From positions 62,001 to 126,000 of the forward strand of contig NZ_CP118632.1 in NCBI RefSeq assembly GCF_028993615.1: a stretch of DNA of 64,000 nucleotides, written 5' to 3'. Both the position numbers and the translations under genes were made by a program. The notes below the pieces were generated by a model, which saw nothing but the letters and a program-made list of their open reading frames with translations, searched no databases and was not told where the DNA came from. This DNA comes from Herbaspirillum sp. WKF16. GTDB lineage: Bacteria; Pseudomonadota; Gammaproteobacteria; Burkholderiales; Burkholderiaceae_D. Position 1 is the stretch's first letter; every line of letters starts with the position of its first letter. Positions 35,393-44,364 of the stretch are shown one piece after another.

Positions 35393-35430
35393 CGATTTAT
35401 AAAGATAATTAAATATCGCTTTTTTTAGCG
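35393..35430. promoter_or_regulatory. AT-rich promoter/operator region of RraA cluster
   Basis: A sharply AT-rich stretch about 60-95 bp before the RraA gene. It contains ATTTA...TAAAT (35395-35414, T-N-A type spacing) and CGCT-TTTTTT-AGCG (35417-35430). It is likely the promoter of the 35488-42388 cluster. The second element could also weakly terminate feo. Confidence 0.4.
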
Positions 35431-35487
35431 TTTCATCGCTCCTATGATGCGGCCATCACTAATTACAAACGCATCGAGGAGATCAAC

Positions 35488-36183
35488 ATGGCGGCCCCTG
35501 CCCCCACTGTTTCCACTGTTTCCGTTCCGCCTTTCCAGATCAATCCCGTCCACGCGCCGGCCGCGGCCGACGTCATCGCCGCGCTGCAGGACATCGTGGT
35601 CTCGCACCTCTCCGACAATCTGCAGCGCCTGTGCGGCATGGGCGGCCTGCGCCGCATCCACGGCAGCAAGAAGCTGGTCGGCACCGCCGTCACGGTCAAG
35701 ACCCGTCCCGGCGACAACCTGCTGATCTACAAGGCCCTGATGATGATGCAGCCGGGCCACGTGCTGGTGGTCGACGGCGGCGGCGAGGCCAGCAATGCGC
35801 TGGTGGGTGAACTGATCATGCTGTACGCGCAGCAGCGCGGCTGCGCCGGTTTCGTGCTGGACGCCGCGGTGCGCGACACCGCGGCGTTCGCCGAGGCTGA
35901 CTTCCCGTGCTACGCGCGCTCGGTGTCGCATCGCGGTCCCTACAAGAACGGCCCCGGCCACATCAACGTGCCGGTCGCCATCGGCGGCCAGGTGGTCAGC
36001 CCGGGCGACATCGTGGTCGGCGACGAAGACGGCCTGGTCTCGTTCCCGCAGGCGCAGGCCGAGTCGCTGATCGCCGCGGCGCGCAAGACCCAGTCCTACG
36101 AGGACGCGATCAAGGCCGAGATCGCCAACGGCCGCGTCGAGCAGGAGTGGCTCGCGCGCGTGCTCTCGCCGTTCGGCCTGTAA
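35488..36183 (+). CDS. RraA-family aldolase/decarboxylase (HMG/CHA aldolase-like)
   Basis: A 231-residue RraA-fold protein. It carries an acid-X20-Arg-Asp pattern: Glu108 (VGELIML) and Arg129-Asp130 (DAAVRD). HMG/CHA aldolases use D-X20-R-D to bind the metal and pyruvate part, whereas E. coli RraA (RNase E inhibitor) lacks the metal site. This favours an enzyme: cleavage of 4-hydroxy-4-methyl-2-oxoglutarate or 4-carboxy-4-hydroxy-2-oxoadipate to pyruvate plus a keto acid, and/or oxaloacetate decarboxylation. It heads a cluster with an aminotransferase and an amino acid ABC transporter, not with protocatechuate genes, so the substrate probably arrives as an amino acid. An N-terminal Pro/Val-rich lead of about 15 residues is unusual. 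Confidence 0.82.
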   Translation: MAAPAPTVSTVSVPPFQINPVHAPAAADVIAALQDIVVSHLSDNLQRLCGMGGLRRIHGSKKLVGTAVTVKTRPGDNLLIYKALMMMQPGHVLVVDGGGEASNALVGELIMLYAQQRGCAGFVLDAAVRDTAAFAEADFPCYARSVSHRGPYKNGPGHINVPVAIGGQVVSPGDIVVGDEDGLVSFPQAQAESLIAAARKTQSYEDAIKAEIANGRVEQEWLARVLSPFGL

Positions 36184-36219
36184 CGCGGCGCCCGTCCTTT
36201 CACCTTTCCGGAGCTAGCA

Positions 36220-37434
36220 TTGGAATCCCGACTCGCCCACCGGCTTGACAGCGTCAAGCCCTCGCCCAGCATGGCCGCCAAGGCTCGCGTCGACGCCTTG
36301 CGCGCCGAAGGCCGCAGCATCGTCGACTTCAGCATCGGCGAGCCAGACTTCCCCACGCCGCCGCACATCGTGGCCGCCGGCGTGGCCGCCCTGAACGCCG
36401 GCCAGACGCGCTACACCGCGGCCACCGGTACGCCGGCGCTGCGCCGCGCCATCGCCGCCAAGCTGGAGCGCGAGAACTCGCTTTCGTATGCGATCGAGCA
36501 GATCGTGGTCGGCATCGGCGCCAAGCACATCATTTACAATGCGTTCGCCGCGACGCTCAACACCGGCGACGAGGTGATCATCCCGACGCCGTTCTGGGTG
36601 TCCTATCCGGACATGGTGGCGCTCAACGGCGGCACGCCGGTGATCGTCGCGTGCGACGAAAGCGCCGGCTTCAAGCTGACCGCCGCCGCGCTCGAGCGCA
36701 GCATCACGCCGCGCACCCGCTGGCTGGTGCTCAATACGCCCAACAATCCCAGCGGCGCGGTTTATTCCGCAGCCGAACTGAAGGCCTTGTGCGAGGTGCT
36801 GATGCGTCATCCGCAGGTGTGGGTGATGACCGACGAGATCTATGAGCATTTCGTCTATCGCGGCGCGCGGCACGTGTCTCCGCTGCAGGTCGAGCCGGCG
36901 CTGGCCGAACGCACGCTGGTGATCAACGGCGTCTCCAAGGCCTATGCCATGACCGGCTGGCGCATCGGCTACGGCGCCGGACCGCTGCCGTTGATGAAGG
37001 CGATCGCGCTGCTGATCACGCAAAGCACCACCTGCGCCTCCGGCGCCAGCCAGGCGGCGGCGGTGGAGGCCTTGTCCGGTCCCCAGCAATGCGTGGCCGA
37101 GGGCGCGGCGCTGTTCGCGCAGCGCAGCGAGCGCATCGTCGCGCTGGTCAACGCCATCGACGGCATCCGCTGCCTGGCGCCGGACGGCGCCTTCTACATC
37201 TTCCCGGGCGTGCAAGGCCTGCTGGGCCGCCTCACGCCGCAGGGCAAGACGCTCGGCAATGACGTCGACGTCATGATGTACCTGCTGGAGCAGGCCGGCG
37301 TAGCCACCATCGACGGCACGTCCTATGGGCAACCGGGCCACCTGCGCATCTCCTTCGCCACCTCGATGGAGCAGATCGAAGAGGGGTGCGCGCGCATCGC
37401 CGAGGCGGTGGCGGCGCTGAAGCAAGAAGCATAA
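36220..37434 (+). CDS. PLP-dependent aminotransferase (class I, aspartate-type)
   Basis: A 404-residue fold-type I aminotransferase. Key residues: Asn175 (NTPNNPSGA), Asp205 and Tyr208 (TDEIYEH), the PLP lysine Lys240 (INGVSKAYAMTGWRIGY) and a C-terminal Arg (GHLRISFATS) that holds the substrate carboxylate. It is in the AspC-like Ib subgroup. The start is probably TTG at 36220, after CCGGAG; no ATG fits. It lies 36 bp after the RraA gene and would make a 2-oxo acid that RraA can split or decarboxylate. Confidence 0.9.
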   Translation: MESRLAHRLDSVKPSPSMAAKARVDALRAEGRSIVDFSIGEPDFPTPPHIVAAGVAALNAGQTRYTAATGTPALRRAIAAKLERENSLSYAIEQIVVGIGAKHIIYNAFAATLNTGDEVIIPTPFWVSYPDMVALNGGTPVIVACDESAGFKLTAAALERSITPRTRWLVLNTPNNPSGAVYSAAELKALCEVLMRHPQVWVMTDEIYEHFVYRGARHVSPLQVEPALAERTLVINGVSKAYAMTGWRIGYGAGPLPLMKAIALLITQSTTCASGASQAAAVEALSGPQQCVAEGAALFAQRSERIVALVNAIDGIRCLAPDGAFYIFPGVQGLLGRLTPQGKTLGNDVDVMMYLLEQAGVATIDGTSYGQPGHLRISFATSMEQIEEGCARIAEAVAALKQEA

Positions 37435-37540
37435 GCAGCAACCGCGCCGGCCTCCGGGCCGGCAACGAAAACCGGCCATGGGACAAGGCCGTGACCAAAC
37501 CGGGACGCCCTTCGGCGTTCCACCTTACAGGAGAGGGTTC

Positions 37541-38356
37541 ATGACGCAACTTAAGAAAACCATTCTGGCCGCGGCGCTGCTGGCCGCAAGCTTCTCGGCC
37601 GCCGCCGACCAGCTGGCCGACATCAAGCAGAAGGGCACCCTGGTATGCGGCACGCTGGGCACCGCCGAGCCGTTCAGTTTCCCCAATGCGCAGACGCGCG
37701 AGATCCAGGGTTACGACGTGGACTTCTGTAAGGCCATCGCCAAGAACCTGGGCGTGAAGCTGGAGCTGAAGATGATCTCGGTGGCCGCGCGCATTCCCGA
37801 GTTGCAGCAGAACCGCGTCGACATCGTGATCGCCAACCTCGGCTGGACGGCCGAGCGCGCCGAGCAGATCGCCTACTCCGACGCCTACTACGCCAGCCCG
37901 CAGAAGGTCGCGGTGAAGCGCTCCTCGGGCTACAAGTCGCCTTCCGAACTGGGCGGCAAGCGCGTCTCCGCAACCAAGGGCTCGACCTCGGAGCTGGCCG
38001 TGCGCAAGGCCATCCCGAGCGCCTCGGTGACCACCTTCCAGGATCCGCCGGCCGCCTTCCTGGCCATGCAGCAGGGCAAGGTCGAAGGCTTCGCCGTCTC
38101 CGAGCTGATGCTCTCGAAGTTCCAGGCCCAGGTCGAAAGCAGCTCGCCGATCGACATCCTGAACCCGCCGCTGATCAACGAACTGTGGGGCGTGGGCATG
38201 CGCAAGGAAGAAGCCGGCCTGATCAAGCAGGTCAACGCCACGCTGGAAGGCATGGAAAAATCCGGCGAAGCGCAGCAGGTCTTCGACAAGTGGTTCGGCT
38301 CCTCGACCCAGTACAAGCTCAAGCGCGATTTCAGGATCGAGCCGATCAAGGGCTGA
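37541..38356 (+). CDS. Polar amino acid ABC transporter, substrate-binding protein
   Basis: A 271-residue periplasmic binding protein (family 3, PF00497-like). The signal peptide (1-22; TILAAALLAASFSAAAD) precedes KGTLVCGTLGTAEPFSF, GYDVDFCKAIAKNLGVKLEL, QNRVDIVIANLGWTAERAEQ and the hinge-side KRVSATKGSTSEL. The spacing fits binding of an amino acid alpha-carboxylate/amine. The ATG has AGGAGAGGG upstream. It lies 106 bp after the aminotransferase and heads the transporter genes. Confidence 0.92.
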   Translation: MTQLKKTILAAALLAASFSAAADQLADIKQKGTLVCGTLGTAEPFSFPNAQTREIQGYDVDFCKAIAKNLGVKLELKMISVAARIPELQQNRVDIVIANLGWTAERAEQIAYSDAYYASPQKVAVKRSSGYKSPSELGGKRVSATKGSTSELAVRKAIPSASVTTFQDPPAAFLAMQQGKVEGFAVSELMLSKFQAQVESSSPIDILNPPLINELWGVGMRKEEAGLIKQVNATLEGMEKSGEAQQVFDKWFGSSTQYKLKRDFRIEPIKG

Positions 38357-38489
38357 CGCCGGCCTGTATCGCGCCGATACCGACGGGGGCGCGCGCCGCT
38401 CCCCGAGACGCATCACCGGACCGCGCCACGCGGTCCCGCAGGCGCCGGACCGGGGGAGGTCCGGCGCCTGCGCATTGCAGGAGTACTCC

Positions 38490-39182
38490 ATGAAACTGGA
38501 TTTTTCGGTGCTGCTGCGGGAAGACTACCCGCGCATGATCATCGAGGGCGTGATCACCATGCTCAAGCTGACCGCCTATTCCTGGCTGCTGGCCATGGCG
38601 GTGGGCATCGTGCTGGCGGTGGTCCGCATGACCAACAACCGGGTGGCCGGCGGCGTCGTCGCCGGCTATGTCGAATACCACCAGAACGTGCCCATGCTGG
38701 TGCAGATCTTCCTCTGGTACTTCGGCGTGCCGACCCTGCTGCCGGATTCCGTGCAGCTGTGGTTCAACATGCACCGCAGCGATTTCCTGTTCGCCGCCAT
38801 CGCCGTCGGCCTGGCCATGGGCGCCTACATGTCGGAGGGCCTGCGCGCCGGCATCCGCTCGATCCCGCGTTCGCAGATGGAGGCGGCCCGCGCGCTCGGG
38901 CTGTCCTATCTCAAGGCCTCGCGCCTGATCATCCTGCCGCAGGCGTTGCGCCTGGCGCTGCCCACGCTGGTGAGCTACAGCGTGCTGCTGTTCAAGAACA
39001 CCAGCCTGGCGATGGTGATCGGCGTGGCCGAGCTGACCTACGCCACGCGCGAGATCGAAAGCCAGTCCTTCCACACCGTGGAAATCTACCTGGTCTCGAC
39101 CATGATCTACCTCGGCATCTCGCTGCTGATCATGGCCGCCGGCGCGGCGCTGGAAAGCCGCTACCGCATCAAGACGCGCTGA
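38490..39182 (+). CDS. Amino acid ABC transporter permease 1
   Basis: A 230-residue HisM-type permease with five membrane segments and the EAA loop MEAARALGLSYLKASRLIILPQ (about 128-149). RVAGGVVAGYVEYHQNVPMLVQIF is the family N-terminal signature. AGGAG lies nine bases before the ATG at 38490. It pairs with the next gene as a heterodimer. Confidence 0.93.
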   Translation: MKLDFSVLLREDYPRMIIEGVITMLKLTAYSWLLAMAVGIVLAVVRMTNNRVAGGVVAGYVEYHQNVPMLVQIFLWYFGVPTLLPDSVQLWFNMHRSDFLFAAIAVGLAMGAYMSEGLRAGIRSIPRSQMEAARALGLSYLKASRLIILPQALRLALPTLVSYSVLLFKNTSLAMVIGVAELTYATREIESQSFHTVEIYLVSTMIYLGISLLIMAAGAALESRYRIKTR

Positions 39183-39192
39183 GGGGGACGCC

Positions 39193-39933
39193 ATGAACGA
39201 CATCTACGACATCATCCGCGACAACTGGATCCTGCTGCTGGTGGGCCAGTATCCACACGGCCCGCTGGGCGGGCTGGCGATCACCCTGATCCTCTCCGTG
39301 CTGGGCCTGATCCTGGCGTTTCCGGTCAGCGTGCTGCTGGCGCTGGGACGCGTCTCGCCGCTGCGCGTGTTCCGGCTGCCGGCCACCGTGATCGTGTACC
39401 TCGCCCGCGGCGTGCCGCTGGTGATGTTCATCTTCTGGGTCTATTTCTTCGTGCCGCCGCTGATCGGGCGCACGGTGTCCGGCTTCACCACCATGCTCAT
39501 CACGCTGGTGATCTACGAGGCGGCCTACCTCGCCGAAGTGATCCGCGCCGGCATCGAGGGCTTGCCGCGCGGCCAGGTGGAGGCCTCGCGCGCGCTGGGC
39601 ATGAGCTACCTGCAGACCATGTTCAAGGTGGCGCTGCCGCAGGCGCTCTACAACATGCTGCCGGCGATGATCAGCCAGTTCGTCTCCAACATCAAGGAGA
39701 CCTCGCTGGGCTACGTGATCAGCGTCAACGAACTGACCTTCGCCGCCAACCAGATCAACAGCATGCTGCTGACCAAGCCGTTCCCGGTCTTCATCCTGCT
39801 GGCCCTGATCTATTTCGTGCTGTGCTTCATGTTGACGCGCATGGCGCGCGCACTGGAGAAGCGCATCGCCGCCAAGCGCGCGGCCAACCCCGTGAACCCG
39901 GCGGCGCAGGCGGCGCCCCCGGTTGCGGCCTGA
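39193..39933 (+). CDS. Amino acid ABC transporter permease 2
   Basis: A 246-residue HisQ/GltK-type permease. It shows YLARGVPLVMFIFWVYFFVPP and the EAA loop VEASRALGMSYLQTMFKVALPQ, with an Ala/Pro-rich C-terminal tail. It follows the first permease by 10 bp with GAGGGGG as ribosome site. Confidence 0.93.
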   Translation: MNDIYDIIRDNWILLLVGQYPHGPLGGLAITLILSVLGLILAFPVSVLLALGRVSPLRVFRLPATVIVYLARGVPLVMFIFWVYFFVPPLIGRTVSGFTTMLITLVIYEAAYLAEVIRAGIEGLPRGQVEASRALGMSYLQTMFKVALPQALYNMLPAMISQFVSNIKETSLGYVISVNELTFAANQINSMLLTKPFPVFILLALIYFVLCFMLTRMARALEKRIAAKRAANPVNPAAQAAPPVAA

Positions 39934-39951
39934 ACCAACGAGGAGCAACGC

Positions 39952-40719
39952 ATGATGGCGAGCAACAACCGGTCCGCAAGCGCGCCGGCCATGATTTCAT
40001 TCGAGGACGTCAACAAGTGGTACGGCAGTTACCATGCGCTGGCCGAAGTCGGCGCCGAGGTTGCCAAGGGCGAGGTGGTGGTGATCTGCGGGCCGTCCGG
40101 CTCGGGCAAGTCGACCCTGATCCGTACCGTCAACCGCCTGGAAGAAATCCAGAAGGGCCGCATCGTCTTCGACGGCCAGGATATCCACGCCCCCAAGCTG
40201 GACCTGAACCATTTCCGCAGCCGCGTCGGTTTCGTGTTCCAGAGCTTCAACCTGTTCCCGCATCTCTCGGTGCTGGAGAACATCATGATGGCGCCCATCA
40301 ACGTGCTCAAGAAAAAGCGCGGCGAGGCCCGCGTGCGGGCGCTGGAGCTGCTCGAGCGCGTCGGCCTGGCGGCCAAGGCCGAGGCCTATCCCGGCCAGCT
40401 GTCGGGCGGCCAGCAGCAGCGCGTGGCGATCGCCCGCGCGCTGGCCATGGACCCGCCGGCCATGCTGTTCGACGAGCCGACTTCGGCGCTCGACCCAGAG
40501 ATGGTGGGCGAGGTGCTGCAGGTGATGAAGCAGTTGGCGCGCGAGGGCATGACCATGATGTGCGTCACCCATGAGATGAACTTCGCCCGCGAGGTGGCCG
40601 ACCGCGTCTGGTTCATGGACCACGGCAGGCTGGTCGAGACCGGCACGCCGGAGCAGTTCTTCAGCCATCCGCAAAGCGAGCGCGCGCGCAAGTTCCTGGC
40701 CGAACTGCGCGATCACTGA
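39952..40719 (+). CDS. Amino acid ABC transporter ATPase
   Basis: A 255-residue GlnQ-type ATPase. Walker A is [11 protein letters not shown], the Q-loop lies in [15 protein letters not shown], the signature is [15 protein letters not shown], Walker B is [12 protein letters not shown] and the H-loop is CVTHEM. The N-terminal 15 residues are a non-conserved lead. It completes the importer. Confidence 0.95.
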   Translation: MMASNNRSASAPAMISFEDVNKWYGSYHALAEVGAEVAKGEVVVICGPSGSGKSTLIRTVNRLEEIQKGRIVFDGQDIHAPKLDLNHFRSRVGFVFQSFNLFPHLSVLENIMMAPINVLKKKRGEARVRALELLERVGLAAKAEAYPGQLSGGQQQRVAIARALAMDPPAMLFDEPTSALDPEMVGEVLQVMKQLAREGMTMMCVTHEMNFAREVADRVWFMDHGRLVETGTPEQFFSHPQSERARKFLAELRDH

Positions 40720-40744
40720 CGCCGCCGGCGACAAGGGGAAACGT

Positions 40745-42388
40745 ATGAAATGGAATGATGTGCGCGTATCCGTGCGCCTGTCGGCCTGCATCGCCGGGCT
40801 GCTGGCGGCGATGCTGTCGATGGCGGCGGGCACCCAGTACGCCACGCTGCGGGCGATGGAAGCGGCCCAGGATTCGGTGCGCGACTACGACCAGCGCATC
40901 GTCACGGCGGTGCGCTGGCTGGGCGCGGCCGAGCTGACCAGCGAACGCATGGTCGGCGCGCTCAACACCTCCGACGGCGACCTCGCCATGCGTTACGAGC
41001 AGGAAGTGCAGGCCGGGCGCGAGCAAATGGCCGCGCTGGAGAAGGAGATCGCCGCGCGTGAACTGAGCGACGGCGACCGCGCCCAACTGGGCGCCATCGA
41101 AGCGGCGCGGCTGAAGCTGGCCAATGTCGCCGGCGCCGCCACCCAGCTTTCCTACAAGGGCGACATCGGCGGGGTGCAGTCCATGGTCGAGGGCGAGCTC
41201 AAGCCGGCGATCGCCGCCTACCTCGGCGCGCTGAAGAAATTCGTCGGCCTGGAAGAGCAGCAGCGCGACCAGGTGGTGGCCGACGCGGCCGAGCGCAATC
41301 GCCGGCTGGCCGGCGCCGGCCTGATCGGCGCGGCGTTGTTGCTGGCACTGGGCCTGGCGGTGGCGCGCCTGATCGCGCGTTCCATCACGCGCCCGCTGGC
41401 GCATGCGGTGGCGCAGGCAGAGCGGATCGCGCGCGGCGACCTGTCGCGCCAGGAACAGAGGGGCATGCAGCGGCGCGACGAGTTCGGCCAGCTGCAACAG
41501 GCGCTCGAACGCATGTCCGGCGGCTTGCGCACGCTGGTGGCGCAGGTGCGCGGCGGCGTGGGCTCGGTGTCGCTGGCCAGCGCGGAAATCGCCAGCGGCA
41601 ACCAGGAACTGGCCCAGCGCACCGAGCAGGCGGTGGGCAACCTGCAGGTGACCGCCGCCAGCATGGAGGAATTCGCCGGCACCATCGCGCAGTCGACCGG
41701 CACCGCGCGGCAGGCCAGCCAGCTGGCGGCGCAGGCGGCGCAATCGGCCACCCGCGGCGGCGCGGTGATGGGCGAGGTGGTGCAGCGCATGGGACAGATC
41801 TCGGACGCCTCGCGCAAGATCGGGGAGATCACCGGAGTGATCGATGGCATCGCCTTCCAGACCAATATCCTGGCCTTGAATGCGGCCGTGGAAGCGGCGC
41901 GCGCCGGCGAACAGGGGCGCGGCTTCGCGGTCGTCGCCACCGAGGTGCGCACCCTGGCCCAGCGCAGCGCCACCGCCGCGCGCGAGATCAAGGAGCTGAT
42001 CGCGGCCTCGGTGCAGACCGTGGACGCCGGCGGCCAACTGGTGCAGCAGGCCGGCGCCGCCATGCAGGAGATCGTCGGCGACGTGCACCGCGTGAGCGGC
42101 CTGATCGGCGAAATCACCGCCGCCGCGGCCGAGCAGAACACCGGCATCGGCCAGGTCAACGCGGCGCTGTCCGACCTGGACGCCATGACGCAGCAGAATG
42201 CCGCCCTGGTCGAGCAGGCGTCAGCCGCGGCCGAATCGCTGAGCGAGCAGGGCGCGGAACTGGCGCGGCTGGTCAGCGTGTTTGAGATCGACGAACGGGA
42301 TGCCGAGCATCGCCCCGGACCGGCACCGGCAGCGCGTGCGCCGCGTCCCTCACTGGCGGCCCCGCCGGCGCCCGCCATCGGCGCCTGA
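40745..42388 (+). CDS. Methyl-accepting chemotaxis protein at end of transporter cluster
   Basis: A 547-residue chemoreceptor. TM1 (about 9-28), a periplasmic helical sensor (about 30-185), TM2 (about 186-208) and HAMP (about 210-262) are followed by a signalling domain with [19 protein letters not shown] and [19 protein letters not shown]. The Pro/Ala-rich C-terminal tail lacks a CheR-binding pentapeptide. It starts 25 bp after the ATPase with AGGGGA upstream and ends at a strong terminator, so it is most likely in the same transcript. That suggests taxis toward the transported compound or its binding protein. Confidence 0.93.
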   Translation: MKWNDVRVSVRLSACIAGLLAAMLSMAAGTQYATLRAMEAAQDSVRDYDQRIVTAVRWLGAAELTSERMVGALNTSDGDLAMRYEQEVQAGREQMAALEKEIAARELSDGDRAQLGAIEAARLKLANVAGAATQLSYKGDIGGVQSMVEGELKPAIAAYLGALKKFVGLEEQQRDQVVADAAERNRRLAGAGLIGAALLLALGLAVARLIARSITRPLAHAVAQAERIARGDLSRQEQRGMQRRDEFGQLQQALERMSGGLRTLVAQVRGGVGSVSLASAEIASGNQELAQRTEQAVGNLQVTAASMEEFAGTIAQSTGTARQASQLAAQAAQSATRGGAVMGEVVQRMGQISDASRKIGEITGVIDGIAFQTNILALNAAVEAARAGEQGRGFAVVATEVRTLAQRSATAAREIKELIAASVQTVDAGGQLVQQAGAAMQEIVGDVHRVSGLIGEITAAAAEQNTGIGQVNAALSDLDAMTQQNAALVEQASAAAESLSEQGAELARLVSVFEIDERDAEHRPGPAPAARAPRPSLAAPPAPAIGA

Positions 42389-42396
42389 GGCATTGC

Positions 42397-42423
42397 GGGC
42401 CGGGTTCTCCCGGCCCTTTTTTT
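42397..42423 (+). terminator. Terminator of RraA/ABC/MCP cluster
   Basis: GGGCCGGG-TTCT-CCCGGCCC, a perfect 8-bp stem, then seven T, nine bases after the chemoreceptor stop. Confidence 0.92.
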
Positions 42424-42922
42424 ATGCCGCCGCCTTCGCCGGCCGGGCGCGCGGCGAGGGCGCCTTCTTCACTTCCACCTGATGCGCGGCCACCGGCTTG
42501 CCGTCGCTTCCCAGCGGTTGCATGCGCGGCAAGGCGCGGCCGTTTTTCTTCTCCACCAGTGTTGAATGGCTCTCTCCGGCGGCAAACAGGTGCTGCTCGC
42601 CCCATTGCCGCAGGCCCACCACCACCGGCAGCAGCGCCTCGCCCTTCCTGGTCAGGATGTACTCCTGGTAGGCGCTGCCGTCGGAGGCGGGGACGCTGTC
42701 GAGGATGCCGGCGTCGACCAGCTTCCTGAGCCGGTCGGACAGGATGTTGCGCGCCACGCCCAGGCTGTCGCGGAACTCGCTGAAGCGGCGCAGGCCGTCG
42801 AAGGCGTCGCGCACGATCAGCAGCGCCCAGCGGTCGCCGACCAGGTCCAGAGAACGGCCGACCGGGCAGTGTTCGGCGTAGCGCGCGCGCTGATCGGCGG
42901 CGGGTTTCTTGTTGGCGGGCAT
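42422..42922 (-). CDS. HxlR-family transcriptional regulator
   Basis: A 166-residue winged-helix regulator: CPVGRSLDLVGDRWALLIVRDAF, RRFSEFRDSLGVARNILSDRL, LTRKGEALLPVVVGLRQWGEQ. Cys19 starts the HxlR signature and could sense redox or electrophiles. A Lys/Pro/Ala-rich tail of about 40 residues is extra to the core. It is divergent from an MFS gene. Two copies of a 15-bp operator lie between them (42990-43049). Confidence 0.9.
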   Translation of the reverse strand: MPANKKPAADQRARYAEHCPVGRSLDLVGDRWALLIVRDAFDGLRRFSEFRDSLGVARNILSDRLRKLVDAGILDSVPASDGSAYQEYILTRKGEALLPVVVGLRQWGEQHLFAAGESHSTLVEKKNGRALPRMQPLGSDGKPVAAHQVEVKKAPSPRARPAKAAA

Positions 42923-42989
42923 GGCGGGAGCGATGTGTGGTTTTCACGCATGGTATCAAAACCTCGCGCCGGGCGCCGGTTCGGGTGAG

Positions 42990-43049
42990 TTGCAATTTGA
43001 AACCAAATGGATTTACACTGCGGTCCAGCCAATAGGTTTCAAATTGCAA
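42990..43049. promoter_or_regulatory. Two mirrored 15-bp operators, HxlR/MFS
   Basis: TTGCAATTTGAAACC (42990-43004) and its exact reverse complement GGTTTCAAATTGCAA (43035-43049) flank the promoter area. Each copy is itself an imperfect palindrome (GTTTCAA-A-TTGCAAC). A perfect 15-bp match at two places is unlikely by chance in GC-rich DNA. It is the likely binding site of the HxlR protein, covering its own and the MFS promoter. Confidence 0.8.
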
Positions 43050-43067
43050 CCACATTGAAAGGCCGTC

Positions 43068-44306
43068 ATGCCCTCCGTTCCGCCCGCTTCCCCTGCCGTA
43101 TCGCAAGGTCAGGTTCGCCCCGCCGCACTCGCTCGTCCGCTGGTCCTGCTGTTTGCCATCGCCGCCGGCATCAGCGTGGCCAACGTCTACTATGCGCAGC
43201 CGCTGCTGGATGCCCTGGCGGCCGACTTCGGCATCGCCACCGCGTCGGCCGGGGTGGTGGTCACGGCCACCCAGGCCGGTTCCACCCTGGCGCTGCTACT
43301 GCTGGTGCCGCTGGGCGACCTGTTGCCGCGCCGCGCGCTGATGCTGTGGCAGGCGGCGGCGCTGGCCCTGTGCCTGCTGGCCCTGGCGGCCAGCGCATCG
43401 GTGTGGACGCTGCTGGCGGGCATGCTGGCGGCCGGCATGCTCGGCACGGCCATGACGCAGGGACTGATTTCCTACGCTGCCGCGCTGTCGGCGCCGTCGC
43501 AACGCGGCAGCGTGCTGGGCACGGTGCAGTCGGGTGTGGTGATCGGGCTGCTGCTGGCGCGGGTGGTGTCGGGCGCCCTGGCCGACCTGGGCGGCTGGCG
43601 CCTGGTCTATGTGTGTTCGGCGGCGCTGATCGCGCTGTTGGGCGCGGCCCTGGCGCGCACCTTGCCGCCCTCGCCCGCGCCGGCCGCGGTCGGCGGTTAC
43701 CTGCGGCTGCTGGGCTCGATGGGCGGGCTGCTGCGCCATGACCGCGCCTTGCAGCTGCGCGGCGTGCTGGCGCTGCTGATGTTCGCCGTGCTCAACATCT
43801 TCTGGAGCGCGCTGGTGCTGCCGCTGTCGGCGCCGCCGCATTCCCTGTCGCACGGCGCCATCGGCGCCTTCGGCCTGGTCGGCGTTATCGGCGTACTGGG
43901 CGGCGCGCGCGCCGGCAGCTGGGCCGACCGCGGCCTGGCCCAGCACGCCACCGGCGCGGCGTTATTGCTGCTGGTGGCGGCATGGTGGCCGCTGTCTTTC
44001 ACCGATACCAGCTTGTGGACGCTGGCCGGCGGCATCCTGGTGCTGGACATCGGCGCGCAGATGATCCACGTCACCAACCAGAGCCTGATCCTGCGTACCC
44101 GCCCGGAGGCGCACAGCCGCATGATCGGCTGCTACATGATGTTCTATGCGGTCGGCAGCGGCGCCGGCGCGCTGGCGGGGACGCACATGTACGCCTATGC
44201 AGGATGGAACGGCGTGTGCCTGTTGGGCGCCGCCGTCAGCCTGGCCGCGCTGTGCTGGTGGGCGGCTACCTTGAAGCTGATGCCGCGCCAGGTAACGGCG
44301 GCGTAA
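43068..44306 (+). CDS. MFS transporter, drug/arabinose-efflux type
   Basis: A 412-residue 12-helix exporter. NVYYAQPLLDALAADFG in helix 1, PLGDLLPRRALMLWQ in the helix 2-3 loop, and GSWADRGLAQHATG in the second half are typical of the YnfM/NepI-like family. An inducible efflux role is suggested by the divergent HxlR gene and its two operators. Confidence 0.9.
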   Translation: MPSVPPASPAVSQGQVRPAALARPLVLLFAIAAGISVANVYYAQPLLDALAADFGIATASAGVVVTATQAGSTLALLLLVPLGDLLPRRALMLWQAAALALCLLALAASASVWTLLAGMLAAGMLGTAMTQGLISYAAALSAPSQRGSVLGTVQSGVVIGLLLARVVSGALADLGGWRLVYVCSAALIALLGAALARTLPPSPAPAAVGGYLRLLGSMGGLLRHDRALQLRGVLALLMFAVLNIFWSALVLPLSAPPHSLSHGAIGAFGLVGVIGVLGGARAGSWADRGLAQHATGAALLLLVAAWWPLSFTDTSLWTLAGGILVLDIGAQMIHVTNQSLILRTRPEAHSRMIGCYMMFYAVGSGAGALAGTHMYAYAGWNGVCLLGAAVSLAALCWWAATLKLMPRQVTAA

Positions 44307-44310
44307 AAAA

Positions 44311-44334
44311 ACCGGCCGCCTTGCGGCGCCGGCT
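44311..44334. terminator. Imperfect hairpin between convergent genes
   Basis: ACCGGCCGCC-TTGC-GGCGCCGGCT can pair with one bulge. The flanking A7 before and TTTG after allow use in both directions between the MFS gene and the convergent hypothetical gene. Confidence 0.5.
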
Positions 44335-44364
44335 TTGCTGTCCATCGCGACCCGCCGCGCATTC

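Noticed and set aside
35488..36183. Reading the RraA-family protein as the RNase E inhibitor RraA
   Set aside because: It carries the acid-X20-R-D metal/aldolase pattern and sits with amino acid catabolism and transport genes, so an enzyme is more likely.
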